64,000 nt of DNA from Brevibacillus fortis (lineage in GTDB: Bacteria > Bacillota > Bacilli > Brevibacillales > Brevibacillaceae): the NCBI RefSeq assembly GCF_003013395.1, contig NZ_PXZM01000024.1:1-64000 (forward strand). The letters run 5' to 3'. The notes below the pieces were generated by a model. The model was not told where the DNA came from. It searched no databases and worked only from the letters and a program-made list of their open reading frames with translations. Made by a program: the position numbers and the translations under genes. Of the stretch, positions 25,590 to 35,064 are shown one piece after another; position 1 is the first letter of the stretch; every line of letters begins with the position of its first letter.

Positions 25590-27002
25590 TTAAAAATCAA
25601 CCAACTGATGGATGGTTCCACAAACCGGAGTTTTTTGGAACTGTCTGTCTTGAGGAACAATACGCATAGGCATTCCGTGAACGGGTCGCATCATCATATT
25701 GGGTGAGATCTTGGCATTGGGAACAACAGAGAAACGATACCGCTTGAGGAGTATTGCCAGAACAACTTTCATTTCTTGTATGGCAAAATTTGAACCCATA
25801 CACATATGTTCGCCAGCACTAAATGGCAGATATTCGTAAGCAGTCCGTTTGATGGTGCGCCAGCGCTCCGGTTTAAAGAGATCTGCTTGATCATAAAGCT
25901 CGGGCAAACGATGGGTAATCATTTGATTGAAGAAGACATTGGTATCTTTTGGGATCGTAAAACCTCCGAGCTGGCAAGAAGAGGAGGTAATTCGTACTCC
26001 AATCCCAGCAGGCGGCAGCAGACGTAAAGTCTCTTTTATCACACCATCCAGCATCGACAAGGAGCTGAGCTTTTCAATAGTCGGATCGTTGCCAGCTAGT
26101 ACCCCGTCCAACTCATCCAAAAGATTGGACTGTATATCTGGGTGTTGACTAAGTAGAAAGAAAGCCCAGGTTAAGGCATTCGCTGTTGTCTCATGACCTG
26201 CTACATATAGGCTGAAAGTGTGACCAACCAATTCATCATCGCTTAACTTGGTGCCATCCTCATCGCGCGCCTGAATCAGAGATGAAAGTACATCTACAGC
26301 ATTTGGGTTCTTTCGTTTCTCTTCAATCATAACTCGGATATGTGCATCAAGTTGTTTGGCGCTATTCAAAGCTCGATGAAAAGGTGTTCCTGGAATGTTG
26401 ATGGGTGCAAGCGTAACAAACAACGGAGATTTAGTGATTTCGTGAATCAATCGACCCATCTGGTCTAGCTCTGCTTCGTTATATAATCCGAAGAGCGTTT
26501 TGACAGCAATCCGTTGTGTCAATTTCTTCATTTCATGATTTAACTCAATCTCAGAAAGCCCCAGCCAACTATCACTCAGTTGCTTTGTGAGTTGAACCAT
26601 ATCGTTGCAGTATGATACGATTTGTTGCCTATGAAAGGCTGGTTGCATCAGACGACGATATTGCTTATGCTTCTCTCCGGTCATCATTAGCAAGTTGTTG
26701 TAAAACATACGACCCATGAGAGAATCTTTAGGGACCTTAACGAGAGAAGAGCTGATTTTGAAAAGATCTGGGTTCGTAAGAATTTGTTCGTTTAGGTCTG
26801 GTCCAAAGGCAAACACGTAGGAGGGATTATCTCCGTGCCCCATTGCGACGGTCTTGCCATAAGTCTCATAAAGCCAACGAGAATAAGTAAATGGATTACG
26901 AAAAAAGCGAAGCATGTTCATACGCCAACCTAATATCGATCGAGGACCAGGGATGCAATTTTGCCCTGTTGCAATGTTACCCATTTGATTTGGTTCTTCC
27001 AT
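25590..27002 (-). CDS. Cytochrome P450
   Basis: 470 residues from ATG 27002 (AAGAGGTG upstream). The I-helix oxygen-binding motif is AGHETT (268-273), the K-helix ExxR is ETLR (324-327), the PERF-type segment is FKPERW, and the haem-thiolate loop is FSAGEHMCMG with Cys near 401. The protein is soluble, since no N-terminal anchor is seen; it would need ferredoxin or flavodoxin partners encoded elsewhere. The substrate is unknown. A TetR gene diverges from it across 145 bases containing inverted repeats, so TetR-controlled induction by the substrate is likely. Confidence 0.95.
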   Translation of the reverse strand: MEEPNQMGNIATGQNCIPGPRSILGWRMNMLRFFRNPFTYSRWLYETYGKTVAMGHGDNPSYVFAFGPDLNEQILTNPDLFKISSSLVKVPKDSLMGRMFYNNLLMMTGEKHKQYRRLMQPAFHRQQIVSYCNDMVQLTKQLSDSWLGLSEIELNHEMKKLTQRIAVKTLFGLYNEAELDQMGRLIHEITKSPLFVTLAPINIPGTPFHRALNSAKQLDAHIRVMIEEKRKNPNAVDVLSSLIQARDEDGTKLSDDELVGHTFSLYVAGHETTANALTWAFFLLSQHPDIQSNLLDELDGVLAGNDPTIEKLSSLSMLDGVIKETLRLLPPAGIGVRITSSSCQLGGFTIPKDTNVFFNQMITHRLPELYDQADLFKPERWRTIKRTAYEYLPFSAGEHMCMGSNFAIQEMKVVLAILLKRYRFSVVPNAKISPNMMMRPVHGMPMRIVPQDRQFQKTPVCGTIHQLVDF

Positions 27003-27045
27003 GGGAGCACCTCTTTTGAATGAAATGTAACGAAACATTATTTTT

Positions 27046-27100
27046 AATTCATTTTATTCGCAGATAATAACGTCGTCAATGTTATTTTGAATAAAATGAT
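27046..27100. promoter_or_regulatory. Inverted repeat between the P450 and TetR genes
   Basis: AATTCATTTTATTC (27046-27059) and GAATAAAATGAT (27089-27100) are inverted copies separated by 29 bases of AT-rich spacer in the shared divergent promoter region. They are candidate TetR operator half-sites or two operators. No binding evidence beyond symmetry and position. Confidence 0.5.
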
Positions 27101-27147
27101 TTGATTCATTACAAAACATTTAGTATAGTGCTAGTGAGGTGAAAAGC

Positions 27148-27729
27148 ATGGACGGATACAAACTACGAACAGAAAAGAAAAAAGAACAGATCGTAAAGGT
27201 AACTTTTGAATTGATCCTTGCTTTTGACGCAAATAGGATCAGTATAGCAGAAGTAGCAAAAAAGGCTAAGGTATCACCCGTATCCATTTATAATTACTTT
27301 GGCAGCAAAGACGAGCTGATTCGATACACGATCCTTCATGTAATGGAGAAAAAGATAGAGGAATACGAAGAGATATTGAGAGAGGACATCTCTTTTCATG
27401 AAAAGTTAGGGAAAATCATGTTTGATCGAGGAGAAACCTTTAAAAATTTGGAAACAAACTGGATACAATCATTTATGGATGATGCAGGTATGAAAGAATA
27501 TGTTGAGGAATTTTACGAAACCAGAACGATCCCTTTTTTTACGAGACTGGTTGACGAAGGAAAAAAAGAGGGCTGTATCGCCCAGCATATTTCGCTGGAA
27601 GCTATATTGCATTATATTCAAATATTTAAAGAAGCATTAGGTCGACCTGGGTTCTTTACACATACAAGTCCATCAGTGCTTCGAGATCTGGATCATCTCT
27701 TGTACTATGGTCTTGTTGGGAAACAATAG
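27148..27729 (+). CDS. TetR-family regulator next to the P450 gene
   Basis: 193 residues from ATG 27148 with GAGGTG upstream; an in-frame GTG at 27139 is part of that site. The N-terminal helix-turn-helix is RISIAEVAKKAKVSPVSIYNYFGSKDELIRYTI, with SIYNYF as the recognition helix. The ligand domain is unassigned. Divergence from the P450 gene and the repeats between them suggest it represses the P450 and itself. The terminator at 27759-27801 follows. Confidence 0.9.
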   Translation: MDGYKLRTEKKKEQIVKVTFELILAFDANRISIAEVAKKAKVSPVSIYNYFGSKDELIRYTILHVMEKKIEEYEEILREDISFHEKLGKIMFDRGETFKNLETNWIQSFMDDAGMKEYVEEFYETRTIPFFTRLVDEGKKEGCIAQHISLEAILHYIQIFKEALGRPGFFTHTSPSVLRDLDHLLYYGLVGKQ

Positions 27730-27758
27730 GAAGTTTATATAGAATATTTTACAGACTC

Positions 27759-27801
27759 AAAATTCGCTCAGGTATCGTTTTACCATACCCGAGCGAATTT
27801 T
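27759..27801. terminator. Bidirectional terminator
   Basis: AAAATTCGCTC (27759-27769) pairs with GAGCGAATTTT (27791-27801), with inner GGTAT/ATACC pairing. It serves the convergent tetR and degV genes. Confidence 0.9.
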
Positions 27802-27823
27802 CTATTCCTAACTCTTTCAATCT

Positions 27824-28669
27824 CTACTCATTCCGCCAAGCCAACGCCAGCGTCCCCATCCCAGCATGCGCCCCAATCGTGGAACTGATCGGTCCAACCA
27901 ACACCTCGACATCGGAGTACTTGCTCTGAATTTTCTCTTTCAGCTCAAGCGCTTTTTCCAAGACGTTGCCATGCAAAATCTGCACGTGCTTCACGGAGTA
28001 ATTCTGCTTCGCATTTTCTAGCTGCTCCAGCATGCGCTTGACCGCTTTCCCTTCGGTACGAACCTTTTCATATACTCCAAACAGTCCATCTTTAATTTGG
28101 AAAATCGGCTTGATCTGAAGCAGATTGCCGATGAAATATTGCAAACCGGTCATTCGGCCGCCCTTGTAAAACTGGTCGAGACTGCCGACCAGGATATAGT
28201 TTTCATACTTTTTGTATTCCTCGCGCAAGGAAGCAGCAATCTCCTGATAGCTTTTTCCTTCTTTGGCCTGCTCGATTCCGTTTAAGATAATCGAGGTAAT
28301 CGGGTACGACATCAGCTTGGAATCTACTAGCTCGACAGGGAATTCTACCAGTTTGGCTGCCGTTGCACTTGTATTGTAGGTTCCACTCAGATCAGAGGAG
28401 AGGTGGACAGCAATCGCGCACTCATACTCTTCCTTTAATCGTTCGTAGAGCGTCACAAATTTTCCGATGGAAGGCTGCGACGTTTTGGGAGCATAATTGG
28501 CCTGCACAATTTTCTGATAAAGCTCTTCAGGCGCTAAATCAATGCCGTCTTCATAAGTGCCATCTTCAAAGATAATCTCCAGTGGAACAACGTAGATGTC
28601 ATGCTCTTCCAAGATGTGTTCAGGTATGAGTGCGGTGCTGTCTGTAACCCAGGCAATTTTTTTCTTCAA
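27824..28669 (-). CDS. DegV-family fatty-acid-binding protein
   Basis: 281 residues from TTG 28669, 10 bases after GGGGGAGG; the frame is open 40 codons further but that part is not DegV-like. Typical features are KIAWVTDSTALIPEHILEEHDIYVVPLEI at the start, TSQPSIGKFVTLYERL, VHLSSDLSGTYNTSATAAKLV, VGSLDQFYKGGRMTGLQYFIGNLLQIKPIF, and SSTIGAHAGMGTLALAW at the end. DegV/FakB proteins bind a fatty acid and present it to the kinase FakA in phospholipid synthesis. No fakA gene is adjacent. Confidence 0.92.
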   Translation of the reverse strand: MKKKIAWVTDSTALIPEHILEEHDIYVVPLEIIFEDGTYEDGIDLAPEELYQKIVQANYAPKTSQPSIGKFVTLYERLKEEYECAIAVHLSSDLSGTYNTSATAAKLVEFPVELVDSKLMSYPITSIILNGIEQAKEGKSYQEIAASLREEYKKYENYILVGSLDQFYKGGRMTGLQYFIGNLLQIKPIFQIKDGLFGVYEKVRTEGKAVKRMLEQLENAKQNYSVKHVQILHGNVLEKALELKEKIQSKYSDVEVLVGPISSTIGAHAGMGTLALAWRNE

Positions 28670-28794
28670 GGAAACATGTCCTCCCCCATTAATGTCCGAT
28701 ACTGACGTTGTATAAGCAAACTCGCATATTCTATCATAATACGAAAACTGTCGTTTTTTGTCGTAGATAGAAGAAGTTTTATTGAACAAATGAA

Positions 28795-28834
28795 AAATCC
28801 CATGTTTCTTCGAGAGGAAGAGACATGGGATTTG
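28795..28834 (-). terminator. Terminator of the amidohydrolase operon
   Basis: AAATCCCATG (28795-28804) pairs with CATGGGATTT (28824-28833). On the minus strand it directly follows the stop of the amidohydrolase gene at 28841. Confidence 0.85.
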
Positions 28835-28840
28835 TATCGT

Positions 28841-29698
28841 CTACTCAACCAACGGCTTGATTTTGGGAAACACCTTCAATGCTGTCTTGTAAAACACATC
28901 CTCGTGATACTCCGCTGGGATTAGCTCCTGTACAAACTGGATATACGATTTCACGGGTGCCAACGGCCAGTCTGTTCCGAACAAAAACTTGTCGTAATGA
29001 TCACAATAGGTGATCGCGTGGCGCAGATGGGAGAAGAAGAGAGGGGATTCCGCGAGTCGCTTGCAATTGGCTGCGTCACCGACCATTAAGCCGGAGAGAT
29101 CTGCAAACATATTTCGGTTTTTATAAACGACTTCTGCCCCATCGAGTACCCACGGATCGCCAAAATGGGCCATCATGAAATTTACGTCTCGATGCTTCAC
29201 CGCCACCTCGTCCAGTGCGAGAGGGTGGGAGTATTTTAGGAGCCCACGCTCCGAGTACGTATCGCCGGTGTGAAAGACGACAGGTACCTGATATTTGGCA
29301 GCGAGCGCATAGACGGGATCATAGACGCTATCGTAGGCGTAGAAGGGATAGTAGCCCAGATAGATTTTCAACCCGACTACGTTGGGCTTTTGCAGGTCAG
29401 CCTCAAGGCGTGCCACTGCCGCTTCATCCAGCTTGAATGGGTTGATTCCCAGGCAATAGACGAACTGTGGCGGCAGCTCGTCTGTCAGGTCTAGTCCCAT
29501 GGGAGTGACAGCTTCCACATCGGGAAAGCCGTCTGGCTGAGTCTCTGTCAAACCCATGCCTATCCCTAGGACCACGCCATTCTCGGCATACTCGTGCAAG
29601 AGACCAGCGACGGAGTAATCGACAAACGACTTTTCTGCCGCCGTCCGCTTGAATTCCTCGATATGGGATAAATGCATGTGCGCATCAATGATTTTCAT
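28841..29698 (-). CDS. Amidohydrolase-2 family metal-dependent hydrolase
   Basis: 285 residues from ATG 29698 with GAGGGAGGG upstream. The TIM-barrel metal ligands are visible: HMHLSH at the start, VVFHTGDTYSERG (His), FMMAHFGDPWVLDG (His), and FGTDWPLAPVKSY (Asp) near the end, the pattern of the PF04909 amidohydrolase/decarboxylase group. The substrate is unknown. It lies 14 bases downstream of the acetyltransferase fusion gene and is cotranscribed with it, so the two may act on the same compound. Confidence 0.88.
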   Translation of the reverse strand: MKIIDAHMHLSHIEEFKRTAAEKSFVDYSVAGLLHEYAENGVVLGIGMGLTETQPDGFPDVEAVTPMGLDLTDELPPQFVYCLGINPFKLDEAAVARLEADLQKPNVVGLKIYLGYYPFYAYDSVYDPVYALAAKYQVPVVFHTGDTYSERGLLKYSHPLALDEVAVKHRDVNFMMAHFGDPWVLDGAEVVYKNRNMFADLSGLMVGDAANCKRLAESPLFFSHLRHAITYCDHYDKFLFGTDWPLAPVKSYIQFVQELIPAEYHEDVFYKTALKVFPKIKPLVE

Positions 29699-29712
29699 TG
29701 TGATGCCCTCCC

Positions 29713-32700
29713 TCATTTGGCAAAGCGTATCGCCCGTAAGTCAGACAAGGCATTGGACGGAAGCGTGTTGTCGGCAAACAAGAAAAAGACAGGCGGAGTA
29801 AAGGCAGTGCTGTTGTTTGGCAAATTCAGTTCGCGTATGACAGAAGCTACCGCCACTTCCTTGTTTGCGTATACTTGGAGGTCCGCTGTATCGAGGTCAG
29901 TAACGATGTGCATCTGGTCCTTACTGGAAGCTCGCCCGACGACATAATCGGAAACTTCAAGGACATCCAATTCACCTTGTGCCAGCTTGTAGCTGAGCTC
30001 CTCACCATTCGTACCGACGGTTTTCAGCCATACCGACTCGTCCTCAGTTCCTGGGTGCAAAAAGATGTCCGTGGACAATTCTTTGCCAGCAAAGTACGTT
30101 CCGGTATTCTGCTCGATCTCTACCGTATGGCAGAGGACAGGTACTCCTGGCAGCAGCAAGTAATACTGATGGCAAGTCAAACCGCGATACTTCTCCTGCA
30201 ATTTCACATGGTAGCTCACCTTGATGCCCTGCCACTTATTTTGCTTGTTGTCGACTAGCTCGACAAAGGAAGCAGTACGCTCTTCCTTAATCAGAGAAAA
30301 CGCGCTTAATTCCTCAATATAGTTGCCGATTCCACCTGTCCACGGATTCCACCAAGATTTCGGTTTCCGTTCCGGGAAGGCGCTATCTAACCACTCCTGC
30401 CCATTGTTGGTGAGCGAGTAGAGCGTCGGAGCAAAATCCGGAGCGGCTTTGATCCGCAATCTTCCATTGTCGGCTATATAGACCTGCTGTCCCTCTTCTA
30501 CTGTTTGTTCCTGTATGACCTTGCCTGGACCGATTGGAAAAATCGCGCTCTGCAAATGCGACACATGCGTGGTAAAACGCCCCTCTACTTGCACGAGGTC
30601 AATTGGTTTCTCCGGCGTCATGAAGGAGAAGCCAGATTCTGTCTCTTCTTCCTCTTCTGTAAAGCTCTGCGTTTGTTCAGAAGCTGACTCGCTCAAAAGG
30701 GATGCCATCAGTTCTCCGTCCAAATACTGCTGCTTGTATTCTTTCACCTGCACATCCAGTTCCTTGCTTGTGACAAACGGATTTTGTCCATTGGTAATCA
30801 ACTCAAGGTGGGAGGTCAAGATCAGGTCTTCTGGCAGTGGTTCTTTACGGGCAAAGGCGCGGAACTCTTTCCAGTCTGCATAGCTCCCATGCGAGAAGTG
30901 AATGGGACCGAACGATTTTGTTTCATGTGGAGCAAGCATGCCGAGATTGGTTTCAAGTGTTACATACCAGCCTTGAATATCAAAACGGTATTCAGGAGGC
31001 CAGCACATTCCCCATGGGGCTGCTTCATCCTGTGTAAACAGCCAGTTTTCACTGACTAACTCAGCATCCCAATAATCCATATCGCTACCGTAAGAGGATG
31101 GTGTTTCAACATAACGGCCTTGATACGGCACAATAGGGCGATGAAAACTGTGACTAAAGCCTTGAGTAAGCCAGAGCTCAGCAGCCAGCTTGTCAGCAGA
31201 GCTGTTTTCGATCTCCAGTCCGTGTTCAACCGTGCCGTCTCCGAATAGGAGCGTACTGCTAACCAGCGCTATTTGCGGGTAGGCACCAGAGCGGTACGTT
31301 ACACGTATACCGATCGCTCCCTTTTCTGTGATAAATTCAACCTGCTCGGCACGTTTCTTCGAGAATTCGCTGGAAAACGGTTTGCCGAGCTTGGGATAGA
31401 GGAGTTCGGTTGGCTCCCCACCTGTCCCACTGACAACGGTCATCTCATTATCTTCTTTGTTCAAATAGAGCATATGGCGGCCATGGTGAACTTGCCAAGT
31501 CTGTTCCGTTTCCCCCGACACCATGGCACCAAGCCCTGTAAAGGCAGCTCCGATTTTTTTGGTAAAAGAAACCGATCTGCCATCCGCAAGCTTTGCCTCC
31601 ACCTGTACGTTGGCTTCGTAAAAGCCGTGTTCATAGAGGTCAGCGTTAAGCTGAAGCGAGATACGCTCTTTGCCAGATAGTTTCAGGATATGGCGGTGCT
31701 CTTGCAATCCGAAAAATGAGCAGGCTGGCAACTCGAATGAAAATTCCGCTTCTTCAGCAAAGCTGTTTTCCACGTCCAAATAAAACGACTTTGTCTGGCC
31801 CGGATAGGAAAGACCAGGTACATGCAAGGAAAGGGTAGCAGGAAACTTCGGGAGAATTCCTACTTCAAACAGCGCTGCCTTGCCGTTAATCAGCAGGTGA
31901 GTACAGACACGCGGGTGCGTGCGCCAGATGCTTTGCTCTTCTGTGATCGGATCGACAAAAAAGCTTGCCGAGAGCGTCGTCTCACCTGTAACAGCCAGCT
32001 CGTGCTGATAATTAAAACGGATTGTGTCGCTCGGTTGCCCGTTTAACGAAATTTGTAGCGGCTTGCCTGATTTGTTGACGATCCGGTAGTGAATCTGGTA
32101 CTCCCGTCCAAAGACCAGCTCCAGCTTTTCCACCTCGGCAGACACGAGATAATCCTCGGTCTCGATGAGGCGCATGCCTCGTCCGCGCCGCTCAAACTCC
32201 ACACGCAAGCTCTGTTCTCCTTTTGCCCAAGAGTATGTGAAGTAATCAAAGCCGTTTTCCTTGCGTCCATCCGGCTCTACAACGATCTCCCGCGTGGAGT
32301 CCTGATACCAGTCAAGCTCCTCAAAATAATGGGCAATTGCTTCGGTACGGAGCACAGAAGGAATCATGTTCATCAGATGAGTGGCGTCGTCCCGGTCTTC
32401 CCAGAAAAAGCCGAACTTCTTATACAACGGAACAGCCTTCGTGTTTCCTGCCCACGTATACAGATCAAGTCGCGGCCAGCCGAGCTCAATCGTTTTTTCT
32501 AATGCGCATGAAAGCAGCAACCGGCCGACTTTCTTTCCATGATAGTCGGGACGTACATTGAGCAACGGGATGTAGAGGGCACCGGTATCTTCCCGATATT
32601 CTGCCAGGCTGCAATAGCCGACGACCGTTTCACCTTCCATCGCCAGGTAGACGGTGATAGCATCAGAGGCTGCTTCTTCCTGTCTGATTTGTTCGGCTGT

Positions 32701-32808
32701 CGTAATCGAATTTCCGCCTCCCCAGCTATCTCGGCTGGCATTCCACATATCTGCGACCGCTGCGGCCAGCTCGGGGCGGTAGGTGACAATTGAGATTGAT
32801 GTTTCCAT
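29713..32808 (-). CDS. Acetyltransferase fused to a very large beta-rich region of unknown function
   Basis: 1031 residues from ATG 32808 (GAGGTG upstream). Residues 1-150 are a GNAT acetyltransferase: GETVVGYCSLAEYREDTGALYIPLLNVRPDYHGKKVGRLLLSCALEKTIELGWPRLDLYTWAGNTKAVPLYKKFGFFWEDR, with the acetyl-CoA loop modified to HGKKVG. The remaining 880 residues have no motif I can name. They are rich in alternating hydrophobic residues, Trp/Tyr and Gly/Asn turns (SWWNPWTGGIGNYIEE near 850, WGMCWPPEYRFDIQGWY near 620), resembling the beta-sandwich domains of carbohydrate-active proteins. An acidic low-complexity linker (TEEEEETESG) lies around 725. No signal peptide, so it is cytoplasmic. It forms an operon with the amidohydrolase. 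Confidence 0.85.
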   Translation of the reverse strand: METSISIVTYRPELAAAVADMWNASRDSWGGGNSITTAEQIRQEEAASDAITVYLAMEGETVVGYCSLAEYREDTGALYIPLLNVRPDYHGKKVGRLLLSCALEKTIELGWPRLDLYTWAGNTKAVPLYKKFGFFWEDRDDATHLMNMIPSVLRTEAIAHYFEELDWYQDSTREIVVEPDGRKENGFDYFTYSWAKGEQSLRVEFERRGRGMRLIETEDYLVSAEVEKLELVFGREYQIHYRIVNKSGKPLQISLNGQPSDTIRFNYQHELAVTGETTLSASFFVDPITEEQSIWRTHPRVCTHLLINGKAALFEVGILPKFPATLSLHVPGLSYPGQTKSFYLDVENSFAEEAEFSFELPACSFFGLQEHRHILKLSGKERISLQLNADLYEHGFYEANVQVEAKLADGRSVSFTKKIGAAFTGLGAMVSGETEQTWQVHHGRHMLYLNKEDNEMTVVSGTGGEPTELLYPKLGKPFSSEFSKKRAEQVEFITEKGAIGIRVTYRSGAYPQIALVSSTLLFGDGTVEHGLEIENSSADKLAAELWLTQGFSHSFHRPIVPYQGRYVETPSSYGSDMDYWDAELVSENWLFTQDEAAPWGMCWPPEYRFDIQGWYVTLETNLGMLAPHETKSFGPIHFSHGSYADWKEFRAFARKEPLPEDLILTSHLELITNGQNPFVTSKELDVQVKEYKQQYLDGELMASLLSESASEQTQSFTEEEEETESGFSFMTPEKPIDLVQVEGRFTTHVSHLQSAIFPIGPGKVIQEQTVEEGQQVYIADNGRLRIKAAPDFAPTLYSLTNNGQEWLDSAFPERKPKSWWNPWTGGIGNYIEELSAFSLIKEERTASFVELVDNKQNKWQGIKVSYHVKLQEKYRGLTCHQYYLLLPGVPVLCHTVEIEQNTGTYFAGKELSTDIFLHPGTEDESVWLKTVGTNGEELSYKLAQGELDVLEVSDYVVGRASSKDQMHIVTDLDTADLQVYANKEVAVASVIRELNLPNNSTAFTPPVFFLFADNTLPSNALSDLRAIRFAK

Positions 32809-33014
32809 GCTTGTTAACACCTCGATTACATTGGTAAATGATGTATCTTATAAGAGTTGTACGTTTAATCGACAGAATTGTTGCTAGTTTTCGGAAAAAG
32901 AATCAGCGCAATTTGATTTCAGATGGCGGCGAGGCGAGCCTTTTGCTAGTTCGTGTAGTTGTTTTCCTTTTTTATGAATATGTGATAATAAGAGTAAGCA
33001 GGAAGGAGGTAGCT

Positions 33015-33733
33015 ATGAAACGGAAACTTATTATTGGTGATATCCATGGATATTTTCATGTACTTAAGCAGCTACTGGAAAAATAAATTATAGGCCAATA
33101 CAGGACCAAGTTATTTTTATTGGAGATTATATAAGTAGAGGACCTGAATCTCTAAAAGTTGTTTCAGAGATAAAAAGAATGGTGGAGGAGGAAGATGCAA
33201 TTGCTTTAATGGGGAATCATGAATATTCTTTGATTGAATTTTTAGACTCTCGGAACCCTTCCTTTGATTTGTTTTTTCTACATAAAATGGGTGGTATGGA
33301 CTCAATAGAAAGTTTTCTTCAAGGTGTTGATGATTCAGTTTTTAACGAAATAGAGCGTGTTAAAAGAACACTCAAAGTAGAGCGCAAAGAAGAAATTGAT
33401 TTTATAAATCATTTACCTTATTACTTTGAAGATGAAGGACATATTTTTGTACACGCAGGAGTTCGTCCAAGGAATTGGCGAGAAACAACACCTTCCGATT
33501 TTGTCTGGATAGGTGAGGATTTTATAGAAAGTCCAACAGGCATTGACAAAGTTGTAGTATTTGGACACACCCCAACTTCTAGAATAATATCGAATCCAGA
33601 ACCCAATCAAATTTGGTATTCAACAGAAGGTGATAAAATAGGAATAGATGGCGGGTGTGGCTATTCTGGTGGACAACTAAATGCCTTGGAAATCAACACG
33701 GAAGGATACAGGAACCACTTTGTAAAATGTTAA
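33015..33733 (+). pseudogene. PPP-family metallophosphatase split by a one-base frameshift
   Basis: From ATG 33015 (GGAAGGAGG upstream) the frame reads KRKLIIGDIHGYFHVLKQLLEK and stops at TAA 33084. One frame over the protein continues: INYRPIQDQVIFIGDYISRGPESLKVVSEIKR, then IALMGNHEYSLIEF, FVHAGVRP and VVFGHTPTS, ending at 33733. These are the GDxHG, GDxxxRG, GNHE and H/GH metal-binding motifs of serine/threonine and dinucleoside-polyphosphate phosphatases, full length about 240 residues. One missing A in the A5 run near 33081 explains the break. The second motif has Ser where the family has Asp (GDYISRG). Either a decaying gene or a sequencing error. Confidence 0.82.
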
Positions 33734-33738
33734 AATAC

Positions 33739-33774
33739 ACAGCCCCTACGCTAGTTAAAAGGTGGGGGCTGTTT
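33739..33774 (+). terminator. Terminator of the phosphatase locus
   Basis: ACAGCCCC (33739-33746) pairs with GGGGCTGT (33765-33772), followed by a short T run. Confidence 0.7.
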
Positions 33775-33802
33775 GACGCTTGCCAACTAACCGGCCATTT
33801 CC

Positions 33803-35017
33803 TTACTTTCCAAGCCCCTTCAAGTAGTCCAGGAGCAACGGATAGAAATGCGGTTTGAAGTGAACGCCGTTGTCCGCGTATTGGATTTTGTTGGCGGTGA
33901 AGAGGGGTGACAAGTCCACGTAATCGACTTTGACTTCATCGGCCAACTGTTCAAGCGCTTGGTTGAAGGCAGTAATGTTCGCATACTGCGGCACTTGCTT
34001 CAGGGTTTCCTCGGCGACTGGCGGGATCGACAGGACGTGGAGCCTTGCCTTTGGCAGCTTGTTCCGGATACTGCCGATCAGCTGGCGATAGCGCTCGACG
34101 AATTCCTGCTTGTCCGACAACCGAATGTCATTGCTGCCCAGCAGAATGAATACATGTTCCGGTGCCCGGCTGGCGAGTTTCTCGACATTCATGAGAGCGA
34201 GAGAGAGCGTCGCGCCGCTCGGGGCGATGACATTCGATGTATCCACTTTGTTCAGATAGGACAACGCCCCTAGGATGGAATCCCCCAGGAAAACACTGTG
34301 CCTGAACGCTGCTTTGTAGGCTTCGTTCGTATCGGTGACCGCCGGACCGCGCGACTGATTGGCCAAATCCGTTCGCTCTTTCAAATAGCCCAGCAGGATG
34401 GGGTAGAATGCGTTCGTAAAATGAGAGCCGTCTTCATCGTATTGAATCTTGTGCTGCCGGAAAATGGGTGCAAGGTCAATGTAGTCGATTCCCTTCTCCT
34501 TCGCCATTTTCTGCAGGGCTGCGTTGAATGTTTCAATCTGCGGGTTCATGGACGCACCGAACGGTGATGTAGCATCTACCGGCGTAATCGACAGCATGTA
34601 GACGCGGGCCGTCGGCAGGAGTTCCCTTATACGATCGACCAGCCGAGTGTATTTCTGTATGAATGTCTTCTTCGCTTCCTCTAGCGGTTCCCCGAGATCG
34701 TTCTGCCCCATTGACAGGAACACATGCGACGGTTTGCGGCTCGTGATCTCTTCGACGTTGTCCAGTGTAGATTGGACCGTTGCGCCCAATCCCCCCATAA
34801 CGTTCGCTTCAGGCATCAGGTCATCGTTCGTCAGTCCTCCGATAATGGAGTCGCCTACGAACAAGCTACTGCCGAACAATTCCTGAACACTGCCTGCAGG
34901 CGCCTGTGTCGTAGCGAGCTGAGTCTGCCCCTTGTCGTCGGCCGCACCACAGGCGACGAGGGTTGATAGTATCGCCGCTGACAGAAAAATACTTACCCAT
35001 CGTTGTACCAATTTCAT
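33803..35017 (-). CDS. Lipoprotein with two tandem SGNH/GDSL hydrolase domains
   Basis: 404 residues from ATG 35017 (AAGGAG upstream). Signal peptide with lipobox STLVAC near residue 23. Two homologous domains follow. Domain 1 (about 45-220) has LFVGDSIIGG, SMGQNDLG and DEDGSHF. Domain 2 (about 235-400) has VFLGDSILGA, LLGSNDIR and ADNGVHF. Each keeps the catalytic Ser of GDS, the Asn of the GxND block and the D-x-x-H pair. Both end with FYPILLGYLKE- or FYPLLLDYLKG-type helices, which shows an internal duplication. SGNH hydrolases deacylate lipids, polysaccharides or cell-wall glycans. The protein should be anchored on the outer face of the membrane. Confidence 0.9.
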   Translation of the reverse strand: MKLVQRWVSIFLSAAILSTLVACGAADDKGQTQLATTQAPAGSVQELFGSSLFVGDSIIGGLTNDDLMPEANVMGGLGATVQSTLDNVEEITSRKPSHVFLSMGQNDLGEPLEEAKKTFIQKYTRLVDRIRELLPTARVYMLSITPVDATSPFGASMNPQIETFNAALQKMAKEKGIDYIDLAPIFRQHKIQYDEDGSHFTNAFYPILLGYLKERTDLANQSRGPAVTDTNEAYKAAFRHSVFLGDSILGALSYLNKVDTSNVIAPSGATLSLALMNVEKLASRAPEHVFILLGSNDIRLSDKQEFVERYRQLIGSIRNKLPKARLHVLSIPPVAEETLKQVPQYANITAFNQALEQLADEVKVDYVDLSPLFTANKIQYADNGVHFKPHFYPLLLDYLKGLGK

Positions 35018-35064
35018 ACGCAATAACTCCTTCTTACAAGATAGCCATATCATAGAATAGAGAA

